From NCBI GenBank assembly GCA_033060915.1, contig CM065394.1, positions 9,773,501-9,837,500 on the forward strand: DNA of 64,000 bases, in the 5' to 3' direction. The first letter of the stretch is position 1. Every line of letters begins with the position of its first letter. This document shows positions 44,871 through 54,742 of this stretch, piece after piece. The position numbers and the translations under genes are program-made. This DNA is from Euryodendron excelsum (lineage: Eukaryota; Streptophyta; Magnoliopsida; Ericales; Pentaphylacaceae). The notes beneath the pieces were generated by a model. That model made no database searches, was not told where the DNA came from, and saw only the letters and a program-made list of their open reading frames with translations.

Positions 44871-45945
44871 AAATACTCGCAAACATCACAACCGTCCAAA
44901 TAGCATAAATACTCACAAGTAAGTCGATATAAGGAATTGCCAACAAACCCCTGTGTCACGACGATCGCTATCAGAGTGGCAGAAACACTCAAAACCCAGG
45001 TCAACACCGGTGCCTGCTAGCCCACTTAGGTGAAAAATGACCAAACTGCCCCTTGGGCTTTTTCTGAGACTTTCCGGTCAAGATGACCATTTTGCCCCTA
45101 GGCATCCAAACGCCCTGGGAACCACATCAGCTCCGGGTATCAAACCGGTAACCTTTTGAGATTACTTCTTATAGTATTCTCAACCTTTCTCTACCTTTCT
45201 TTGTCCTTTCGGATCGTTTTGAGTCAGTTCTGGCAAACCCAATGCAAAATGACCGTTTTGCCCCTGGTGGGCCGGTCTCCGTTTCCGACCACACCGGCTC
45301 TAGGTTTCAAACCGGTAACTTTCTGAGAATACTTTTTATAGTATTCTCAACCTTTCTTTGTCCTTTCGGATCAATTCGAGTCAGTTCTGGTAAACCCGGT
45401 GCAAAATGACCGTTTTGCCCCTGGAGGGCCGATCGCCTTTTCTGACCACACCGGCTCTAGGTATCAAACCAGCAACCTTTGGGACCATTTTGAATAATGT
45501 TTCCAAATCTCAAGTCTTCTTCCGGGACAGTCTGAGTCAGTCCCGGTAGCTGTCCAACCCGATTGACCATTTTGCCCCTAAAAGCCCGGTCAACCCTTCC
45601 GACACATCCTATCCTCATTCTTCAAGTCAAATACCTCTGGGACACTATTCTAAGTGTTCCTTCCCTGTTCCAGCTCTCTGGGTGATTCTCAGCCTCTTCA
45701 AATCATTCCCGGACTTTCTGGAGTCACTTCTTGTGAAGCCAGGCTAAAAATTGCATGGTAGTCACTAGTATAGGCGCCCAAATCTAGTCAAAGATACGTT
45801 GCTTGCCGACCTAAATACTTTCCTAACTGGCTGGCGCCACTAGTAGTGGCGCCAAGCCAAGAATTGGCCTGGCACCACTTCTAGTGGCGCCAAGAGGAAT
45901 GTTGCCCTAGCGCCACTGCAACAAACGCCAGGTCTATCCCACCTC

Positions 45946-45953
45946 TATAAATA
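45946..45953 (+). promoter_or_regulatory. LTR-A TATA box (plus-oriented copy)
   Basis: TATAAATA followed by CAGAGCCTC; the intact reference for the minus-oriented LTR copies. Confidence 0.8.
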
Positions 45954-48945
45954 CAGAGCCTCTTTTAGCATGAAAGAGGTCTAAAAACTCAGTCTAAAAA
46001 TCATATATTTCGATGTACAGAGCTCGTGCACTCTCTAAACCCTAGTTTTTTAGGTTTTCCAAACCCTAGCCACCATACACTAAACCCTAGCCTTCAATAC
46101 ACTCATACACACCCCCATACACTCATACACTAGCCTTCAACCCTCTTTTGAAGACTTGAAGAGCTGCAATTTAAAGTTTGAAGACAACTCTTGAAGATTG
46201 AAGACGAAGATCAAGACGAAGACTGAAGACCGAAGACAAGCAAGGCGCGCAAAATAAACAAGATATACTGTAGGCTTTCTCTTTAAATTTCTACACTCCC
46301 CCTCTCTCTTCTTTCTCCTAACCCAAATTTGGAAATTTAAATTTGGAAGAAATTTGAATTTCTATCTCTGGACACTTGCAAGACTCTGAAATTTGAATTT
46401 GAAAATTGAAATTGAAGATTGAAAATAGAAATAAATCATGGAATTGGAAACTTAAAGAAAATTGTAGGATTGGAGATTGGAAGGAAATTGTAGAAATAGA
46501 AATTCGAAGAATGGTGTGGAATTGGAAATTTGAAAAATGTGGAGACCGCACCCATGAGGGTTGCCTACGTATCCCTTTGGAAGAATCAGGTCAGTCGTAG
46601 TTCGGACCGGAGTCCAATTGAAAAGAGATTGATTTGGAAGAAAGAGATTGAATTGGAAGATTTGAAAAGATTTGATTTTGGAAAGCTGGGTTTTAGAAAA
46701 CCTAGACTTAAGAAGATATGATTTGAACTTGAGATGAAGAAAGATTTGACTCGAAGGTTGGACTTGGAATATTAGGGAAGTTGGAATTTAGGAAAGATTT
46801 GGATTAGGAAAGTTTCGAATTAGGAAAATGTCATTTTAGAAAAGTTTTGGAATTAGGAAAGTTTTCGGTTTAGGAAAGTTTCGAATTAGGAAAGGTTCAA
46901 CTTAGGAAAGTTTTGGATTAAGAAAGTTTCAAATTTAGAAAGTTTTCGAAATAGGAAAGGTTTTCAAATTAGGAAAGTTTTGAAATAGGGAAGTTTTGAA
47001 AATTGGAATGTTTAGAAAACAAAGAAGTTTTGAAGATAGGAAAGTTTTGAGTTTAGAAAGTTTTGAAATTTGGAAGGATTTGAAATTTAGAAAGTTTGGA
47101 ATTTAGAAAGATTTAGGTTTAGAAAGATTTGACTTAAGGAAGTTTTGAAGTTGGAAAGATTTGGAATTTAGAAAGATTTGAAATTTAAAAAGTTTAGGAT
47201 TTAGAAAGTTTTAGAGTTTTAGAAAATCTTGAGAATAGGAAAGGTTTGAATTTGGGAAAGGTTTGAAAACTTGGATTTGAAAAGTTAAGATTTGAAAAGG
47301 AGTAGAATTAGGAAATGGTTGAATTAGGAAAGATGTAGAAGTTAAGTTTTTATGGAAAGATTTGAAAGTTTTAGGAAACTTATAGTTTAGGAAATTAGGA
47401 AAGATTTGATCTATGAAATGTTTGGATTAGGAAGGGATTGGGTCTTGTTTCTAGAAGAGGAAGTTTGATTTTGTTTCAAAAAAACGGAGGATAGGATCTA
47501 GTTTCCTAAACGGGAAGATTTGATTTGGTTTCCTAAACGAAAGATTTGATTTGACAAGGATTTGGAAAAGGAAAGTTTTAGAAACCTTGGATTTGGAAGG
47601 CTATAATTTTGACGTAGAAAATAGGTTTTAGGAATGTGTATAGTTTGGATGTGAAAACAAGGGGTTTTGGAAACCTAAATTTTAAGGCAAGTTTGAAAAC
47701 CATGCTTTTGGAAAGAAAAATTAAGGTTTCCTAATCGTGGGTTCTATGGCTTGACTTCAGCACTAAGGAAAGAGTTTTTAGAAAGTGTGTTTTTGGAAAC
47801 GAAGATTTTAGAAAGGAAAATCCTAGGGGGGAGTTTCTAGAAGGAAGATTTTGAAAAGAGAGTTTTTGGAAAGATTTTTGGAGAGAGTTTTTCTAGGAAA
47901 GAGACCTAGGGAATGCTTTTGGAAAGTGGACTTTGAAGAGAGCGTTTTGAAAAGGAGTTGAAAAAGGAAAGTTTTGAAAAGAGTTTTTAGAAAACAATTT
48001 TGGAAAGAGGAGCTTTTGGAAAGCATGTTGGAAAAGAGATTTTTAAAAGGAAGGATTTGAAAAGAGAGTTTTTAGAAGGTATAAAAACATCTCAGTTTTC
48101 TAAAGCGATTCTAACCATAAGAAGGCTAGAACCACTTTAAGAAAATGGTTTTGAAAACAACAAAGATTTTGAAAATATGGATCATATTGGTCACTTTAAA
48201 TGTAACACCTTCCTAAAGCAATCCTAGCCATGGAAAAGCTAGAATCACCCTAGGATTGTGATTTTGAAAACATGTTTTGAAAAAGAGATTTTGATGCAAT
48301 TTTAAAAACAAGTTTGAAAACGATTTTGAAAACAACTTTGAAAACTACTTTTGGAAAATGCAAGATCATGATATGCACAATGTAATTTTGGGGTCGTGAA
48401 CATACAAGGTTAAGGCTTCACCACATAATCAAGGGGGTCGGACCCACGTGGTCTCCTGTTACCCTAAAGGAAAGCCCCCGACACGGTGACCCTCCGATAG
48501 TCTAATCCTACACATGGACCGGGAGTGTCCTTGTTTCAAGCATGTAAAGAAAGGGGGGGAAAGAAATGGGAGATTAAAATAGAGAAAACCCAAGTAGGGT
48601 AGGAGAGAGAAGAGAGAGGGGGGAGTACAAAAACGTAAAACGAAAGCGTACCTTGTGTCTTGTTTATTTTGCGTGCCTTGCTTGTCTTCGATTTTTGTCT
48701 TGATCTTCGTCTTCAATCCTCAAGAGTTGTCTTCAATCTTCAAACTTCAGATTATAGCTCTTCAAGTCTTTCAAGGAGGATTGGAGGCTAGTGTATAAGT
48801 GTGTAAGGGTGTGTATAAGTGTATGTAAGGCTAGGGCTTGGAAAACCTAAGGAGGCTAGGGTTTTTGGAGTGTTCGAGCTCTGTATATCGAATTTTAGGG
48901 TTTTTAGACTGAGTTTGCAGACCCCTTTCATGCTGGAAGAGGCTC

Positions 48946-48956
48946 TGTATTTATAG
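48946..48956 (-). promoter_or_regulatory. LTR-A TATA box (right arm)
   Basis: Minus strand CTATAAATACAG, mirror of the box at 45946. Confidence 0.75.
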
Positions 48957-50029
48957 AGGTTGGACAAACCTAGCGCCTGTTGCAGTGGCGCTAGGGCAAA
49001 ATTACTCTTGGCGCCACACCTAGTGGCGCCAGGCCAAGAATTGGACTGGCGCCACTACTAGTGGTGCCAGCCAGTTAGGAAAGTTTGTAAGTCGGCAAGT
49101 AACGTATCTTTGACTAGATTTGGGCGCCTGTACTAGTGACTACCATGTAATTTTTAGCCTGGGTTCACTAAGAGTGACTCCGAAAAGTCCGAGAAGGAGT
49201 TTGGAAGATTGGGAATGACCCGGAAGGCCAGAAAAGAGCAGGAACACTTAGAATAGTGTCCCAGAGGTATTTGACTTGAAAATGAGGACAAGATGTGTCG
49301 GAAGGGTTAACCGGGCCTTTAGGGGCAAAACGGTCAATGGGATCGAGAAGCTACTGGGACAGACTCAGACTGTCCCGGAAGAAGACTTTGGATTTGGAAA
49401 CATTATTTAGAATGTTCTCAAAGGTTTTCGGTTTGATACCCAAAGCCGGTGTGGTCGGAAAAGGAGACCAGCCCACCAGGGGCAAAAAGGTCATTTTGCA
49501 CCGAGTTTGCCAGAACTGACTCAGAACAATCTGAAAGGACAAAAAAAGGTTAAGGACACTATAAAAAGTATTCTCGGGAAGTTACCGGTATGATACCCAG
49601 AGCTGGTGTGGTCGAAAAAGGAGACCGGTCCACTAAGGGCAAAACGATCATTATGTACCGGGTCTGCCGAAACTGACTCGAAATGATCCGAAAAAGTAGA
49701 GGAATGTTGAGAATATAATAAGAAGTAATCTCAAAAGGTTACCGGTTTGATACCCAGGGTCGGTGTGATTCCCGGGGCGTTCAGATGCCTAGGGGCAAAA
49801 TGGTCATCTTGACCGGAAAGTCTGAAAAAAGGCCCAAGGGGCAATTTGGTCATTTTTCACCGAGGTGGGCTAGTAGGCACTGTTGTTGACCTAGGTTTTG
49901 AGTATTTCCGCCACTCTGACGGCGATCGTCATGACACAGGGGTTTGTTGGCAATTCCCTATGTCGACCTATTTACAAGTATTTCTGCTACTCGGACGGTT
50001 TTGATGTTTGCGAGTATTTCCACTACTCA

Positions 50030-50900
50030 GACCGTCTCGAGGAATAAACTATCTCGAGAGAGGGACTAGAAAGGGGTCTTATCGTCTTCAGAAAGACGTG
50101 CCTAATGTGGAACCGTCTCGAGGAATAAACTGTCTCGAGAGAGGGATTGGAAAGAGGACTTACTGTCTTCGAAAAGACGTGTCTAATTTGGAACCGTCTC
50201 GAGGAATAAACTATCTCAAGAGAGGGATTGGAAAGGGGACTTATCGTCTCCAAAAAGACGTGCCTGACGTGGAACCGTCTCGAGGAATAAACTGTCCTGA
50301 GAGAGGCATTGGAAAGGGGACTTATCGTCTCCGAAAAGACGAGCCTGATGTGGAACCGTCTCGAGGAATAAACTGTCTCGAGAGAGGGATTCGAAAGGGG
50401 ACTTATCCTCTCCGAAAAGACGTGCTTGATTTGGAACCGTCTTGAGGAATAAACTGTCTCGAGAGTGGGGTTGGAAAGGGGACTTACCGTCTTCAGAAAG
50501 ACATGCCTGATTTGGAACCGTCTCGAGGAATAAACTGTCTCGAGAGAGGGATTGGAAAGGGGACTTATCGTCTCCGAAAAGACATGTCTAATTTGGAACC
50601 GTCTCGAGGAATAAACTGTCTCGAGAGAGGGATTAGAAAGGGGACTTACCGTCTTCGAAAAGACGTGCCTGATTTGGAACCGTCTCGAGGAATAAACTGT
50701 CTCGAGAGAGGGATTGGATTTGGAAAGGGGACTTACCGTCTTCGAAAAGACGTGCCTGATTTGGAACCATCTCGAGGAATGAACTGTCTCGAGAGAGGGA
50801 TTGGAATTGAAAAGGGGACTTACTGCCTTCGAAAAGACGCGCCTGATTGGAGTAGATTTACCATCTCGAGGAATCAATTGTCTCGAGAGAGGGGTTGGAG
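50030..50900. repeat. CTCGAG-type U3 tandem repeat, 11 units
   Basis: Units start near 50030, 50112, 50195, 50273, 50355, 50437, 50516, 50597, 50679, 50765 and 50858 (82 bp mean). Each has two GTCTCGAG sites and the small GTCTTCGAAAAGAC hairpin. Frames of 306 codons (minus) and 145 codons (plus) across it are repeat artefacts. Confidence 0.92.
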
Positions 50901-51329
50901 TTGGAATTGGAGAGAATAATGCCCCTAAGGGCATTTTGGTCATTTTGCCTCTATTTGGGCCTGGCGGGCCTGCGAAGCGATGGACAGACGGGATATGAAC
51001 TTAGAAAGTTGGCTTCGGTTGGAATATGCCCACAATGACTTGAACACAAGTCTGGACGGAGTGTAAACTGCCGAGCAGTCAAAAATGGGGTGCTTACAAT
51101 GATACATGATGCAAGTTTTTGGAAAAATTTTGAAAATAACGGAGGTTTTGAAAGAGTTTGGGATAGAAACTTTGAATTGATTAGAATTTTTTAAAAAAGG
51201 ATTGGGGTTGAAATAAAAGTTATGACCGCACCATTTTTTGGTTGCCTACGTATCTCATTTGGCGAGAATCAGGTCATTCGTAGTTCAGGCTAGAGCCCGA
51301 TGGAAAATAGGCACACTAGGGCCATTGGA

Positions 51330-51550
51330 AGGTTTGAAGATACTTTGAGGTCTTTGGAGAAGTTTAAGACACTTTGAGATCCTTGAAAAAGTTTAAGACA
51401 CTTGGAGGTCTTTGGAAGAGTTTAAGACACTTTGAGGTCTTTGGAAAAGTTTAAGACACTTTGAGGTTTTTGGAAAGGTTTAAGACACTTTGAGGTCTTT
51501 GGAAAATTTTAAGACACTTTGAGGTCTTTGGAAAGTTGAAGACCCTTTGT
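51330..51550. repeat. 29-bp tandem array, about 7 units
   Basis: Unit GTTTAAGACACTTTGAGGTC plus TTTGGAAAA, with a few mismatches at both ends of the array. Confidence 0.88.
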
Positions 51551-52044
51551 GGTCTTGGAGTTTTCGACTTGAAATTGAATGGTGGAGTGTTTTAAAAATG
51601 ATTTTGGATCACCTTGAGGGAGTTTTGGAAAAATGCCTTGGCATGACTTAAGAGAACTTGAAAGTATTTTTGTAATCTTGTTTCGAAAACCTTGGAGGCA
51701 TGATTTTAGAATGTTTTGATGAATTAATTTTTAAAAGTGATTTTTAAAATTGGCTAAGGGTTTGGAATCTTAATATGGACAACCTTAGAGGTTGTTCTTG
51801 ATTTATCACTTGTCCTCGAAATCCCTAACCATGAGAGGGCTAGGGACACCTTAGGTTTGTGACCCTTTGAAAGCATTTTGGGGAATGTCTTGAAGATGAA
51901 ATGTAAGAACATTTAAGGAGTTTATGGAGTTGTCTTTTTGAAATCATGAGAGTAAGGGGTTTTGGAAAAATAGGTTATGAGAATAGTTTCAAAATTGAAT
52001 GATCATTTAGAAAAGGGTTCAAGAGTTGGAACCTTGAAGTGTAT

Positions 52045-52435
52045 CAACCTAGGTTAGGTTAACCTAGGGTTAGGGGTGACCTAAGGTTAACTAACTTGGG
52101 TTAGGTTAACCTAAGGTTAAGATGACCTATGGTTAACTAACTAGGGTAGGGTTAACCTAAGGTGAGTGAACTAGGGTCAAGTTAACCTAGGGTTGGACAA
52201 CTATGGTCAAGTTAACCTAGGACTGGTCAACTAGGGTCAAGTTAACCTAGGGTTGGACAACTAGGGTCAAGTTAACCTAGGGTTGGACAACTAGGGTCAA
52301 GTTAACCTAGGGTTGGTCAACTAGGGTCAAGTTAAACTAGGGTTGAACAACTAGGGTCAAGTTAACCTAGGGTTGGTCAACTAGGGTCAAGTTAACCTAG
52401 GGTTGGCCAACTAAGGTCAAGTTAACCTAAGGTTA
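52045..52435. repeat. 30-bp minisatellite with GTTAAC, about 13 units
   Basis: Unit CTAGGGTCAAGTTAACCTAG plus GGTTGGACAA. It is regular from about 52190 to 52435 (8 units); the earlier units are degenerate (GGTTAGGTTAACCTAGGGTT). Each unit holds the palindromes GTTAAC and CCTAGG-like. No spacers of unique sequence, so not CRISPR-like. Confidence 0.9.
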
Positions 52436-53841
52436 GATTGGAGAATGATCATGAAAGTTGTTTTGATGCATTCTTGGAAAGAGTTTTGAAAACAAAACAA
52501 GATATGCAATGGACTTTGATTGGCAATCTTTATGAAGATCATTTCCATGAAAATTTTGACTCTAGCCAAGAGTATGGTTTATATGGTTGGTGATTGGAGA
52601 CCATTCCAAGGAAGGTTTCCTTATAGCCATTATAACCTTTATCTTGACAAGAGTGGAGGTTTTAAAATTCAACATAATGATGACAATTTTTGAAAAATCA
52701 TTTTTTGTTCAAAGATGGAGAGAATGCATTTTTGAAAATCATCTTTTGAGAAGGATTTTGAAAACCACTTTTCATGTGGACCATTCCATTAGGAGAGGGT
52801 TCATATGGCCAAACAAAAGGGAGACCACTCAAGAGAGGGTTCCATGGGGTCATTCCAACCACTAAACTTGAGAGAATAGAAACATAGAATTCAAAGAGTT
52901 TAAACATCATTCTTAGGCAAGCATAAAGAGAAAAGGCAGTCATTCTAACAATTTAGGGCTCCCATGGCCAATATAAAAGGAGATCATTCAAGAGAGGGTT
53001 CTATGGGGCCCTTTTAGCCACTAAATTTGAAAGAATGGAAACATTGAAAATTAGGGAGCTTGAAAGCAACTTTTGTGCAAGTTGAAATGCAATGATGCAA
53101 AAGTGTGAATGAGGGGGTATTGAGGAATTTTCTAAGGCATGACTCCTAAGGTCTCATCTAAGACTTCAAGGGGCCAACTCTTGGAACAATTTTTGAAAGA
53201 AATGTAGAGCTTGGAAATGGCATAAAATTAAGAGCAATGTAAGCATTGTGGAGCATGATAATAAGCATAAAATGAAGCCAAGCACACAAGACATGATCAT
53301 AATAGGAATATGCAAGGGGTCATGATTTACATACAAGGCTTTTAGGCTACACCACATAAACAAGGGGCTCCTAGGCCATACTATCTTAAAGTAGGCTAGT
53401 GAGAGGTCCCCCTACACGGTGGCTCTCACTTGCTTTCCTCTAGGCATGATCTAAGAGCCCTCTTGGCTCAAGCAAGCAAGAAAGGGGGGTTGAAGATGGG
53501 GATTAAAATAGAGAATAACCTAAGTAGGCTAGAATGGAGAAGAGAAGAGTGGGGGAGAGCATAAATGTAAAAGGGATACCACCTTTTGCCTTCAACACAT
53601 TTGTAGTCTTCAATGGATGTCTTGATTGGAGCTTGAGTGACTTCAAGAAGGCTTGAGAGGCTAGAGTGGAGTGTATAAGTGTGTATGAGGCCTTGTATAT
53701 GGAGTGTATAGCCTTAGGAGGGGTAGCATCTAGCCTAAGTGTTAGAGGGGAGGAATATATGTAGAGATTCAAGTTTCTGAAGTGATTTCAGCGGAGTTTT
53801 GTATCAATTTCGGACCTGGAATATGCAAGGGGGGGAGGCCT

Positions 53842-53851
53842 CTATTTATAG
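53842..53851 (-). promoter_or_regulatory. LTR-B TATA box
   Basis: Minus strand CTATAAATAG; upstream (to the right) are GCGCATGT...ACATGCGC palindromes. Confidence 0.72.
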
Positions 53852-54149
53852 GCAATCTGGAACAGACCTAGCGCATGTGCTACATGCGCATGGCCAAAAT
53901 TTGGCCTTGCGCATGTAGGACATGCGCAGGTACTGTTCTATTGCCAGAATAACACGTGGCACCCTGTGTACTCATTAAATCTCGACCGTTGATCGAAAGT
54001 TAGTCGATCTAATCAAAATTTGAGCGCATGTAGCAAACGCTCCATCATCGGGAAAGTTCGTCCAACTTTGCCTCGATAATTGGGTCAATCGGGAAGGTTC
54101 CGAGGGGAATTGGTCGCACTCGGGATGTTCTCCTAGTGCTTCCGATGAA

Positions 54150-54742
54150 CTTTCATGTTTTCAAAAAGTTTGAATTATGTTTGGAGGTGAGTGATATCGT
54201 CTTGGGAAGTGTGTCAAAAATGACACTTTCGCGAAGCGTCTGTGATACGCTCCGGGGGTGTTTGATAGTGGTTGTTTTCGTTTTGTGTGATCGAGGCCTT
54301 CGAGGAGGGATCTATTCGATCGGACCGTACCGATGGAAAGTGCTCTGGAAATACTTTTTAGAATTTCCAAATTTACGCATTTCTCAAGTCATTTGACGGT
54401 GCGTTTTGATTAGGAAATTGGAAAAAAGTCAACCTTGGCGGAGCATCTGTGAGACACTCCAGGGGTTGCTGAAAGTCATGGTTTGCACACCGTACGATGG
54501 AGGGCTTCGGGAGGCGATCTATTCGATCGAACCGCATCGATGGAAAGATCTATGGACGAGCTTTCGAGAATTCCCTGACTTACGCATTTCTCAAGTCGGT
54601 TGACGATGCGTTATAACCATAGAATCGGGGGAAAAGACAATTTAGGCGGAGCGTCTGCGAGACGCTCCAAGGAAATTTTATCGAGTCGTGTGAGTTTAGC
54701 ATCGTAGGTTGTTCCTTGGGTTAAACAAAGGCGTGTGGTGAG
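54150..54742. repeat. Tandem repeat of about 200 bp in LTR-B U3
   Basis: Units share TTACGCATTTCTCAAGT, GACGGTGCGTT, GGCGGAGC then a palindrome (AGCGTCTGCGAGACGCT at 54655-54671; weaker at 54234-54250 and 54444-54460), and GGCGATCTATTCGATCG. Three units are visible. One unit also remains at 16190-16270. Confidence 0.8.
54738..54742. repeat. Left target-site duplication GTGAG
   Basis: Precedes TGTCGCGCCC; repeated at 59170-59174. Confidence 0.87.

Larger units (their letters stand above)
44064..46322 (+). mobile_element. LTR-A, plus orientation, U3-R part (left arm of inverted repeat)
   Basis: Begins TGTAAGCACCCC next to copia gag and reads in the opposite sense to all other LTR-A copies. 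It carries about 8 CTCGAG units (44270-44870), ACCGG-type units 45110-45540, GGCGCC palindromes 45834-45905, TATA at 45946-45953, AAACCCTAG teloboxes 46034-46090 and AATAAA at 46258-46263. Alignment with the minus copy stops after CTCCTAACCCA, where the U5 should continue; here a minus-oriented LTR begins instead. Confidence 0.9.
46323..51098 (-). mobile_element. LTR-A, minus orientation, lacking its U5 end (right arm and spacer)
   Basis: Aligns with LTR-A from just before the core box (46541-46615) to the terminal GGGTGCTTACA at 51098. About 0.5 kb of the low-coordinate end is missing. It contains the purine-rich tract 46790-47900, AATAAA at 48663-48668 and TATA at 48946-48956. Clusters TGGCGCCACTACTAGTGGTG lie at 48990-49075. 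Eleven CTCGAG units lie at 50030-50900. 48590-51098 is the reverse complement of 44064-46322 apart from repeat number and point changes. Confidence 0.9.
51099..54742 (-). mobile_element. LTR-B, first part (low-coordinate end missing)
   Basis: Starts inside the LTR at ATGATACATGATGCAAG, about 0.5 kb from where an LTR of this class should begin. It contains the core box (GACCGCACC, then TTGCCTACGTATC and CAGGTCATTCGTAGTTC, 51227-51302), a 29-bp array, a 30-bp array and the ACATACAAGGCTTTTAGGCT box (53330). Also present are TATA at 53842-53851 (minus), GCGCATG palindromes 53874-53935 and repeats of about 200 bp at 54150-54742. It is interrupted at 54743 by a solo LTR-A and continues at 59170-60080. 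Confidence 0.85.

Noticed and set aside
44857..45010. Short plus-strand CGAAAATACTCGC/GTGGCAGAAACACTC repeats as an independent satellite
   Set aside because: They are the inverted form of the CCACTCTGACGG units present in all LTR-A U3 regions (e.g. 22420-22560), part of the LTR.
50023..50943. 306-codon open frame on the minus strand and a 145-codon frame on the plus strand
   Set aside because: Both are produced by the 82-bp CTCGAG repeat; the translation is the same 27-residue block over and over, on both strands, with no family resemblance.
44059..51103. Target-site duplication around the inverted LTR pair
   Set aside because: Flanks are CACTA and ATGAT, which do not match, so the pair did not insert as a unit.
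52030..52100. Telomeric repeat remnant (GGGTTAGG-like phrases)
   Set aside because: Only scattered partial matches inside a 30-bp minisatellite; no run of the plant telomere heptamer.
52045..52435. Regular 30-bp repeats as a CRISPR-like array
   Set aside because: Units are directly adjacent with no unique spacers, and the surroundings are a plant retrotransposon LTR.
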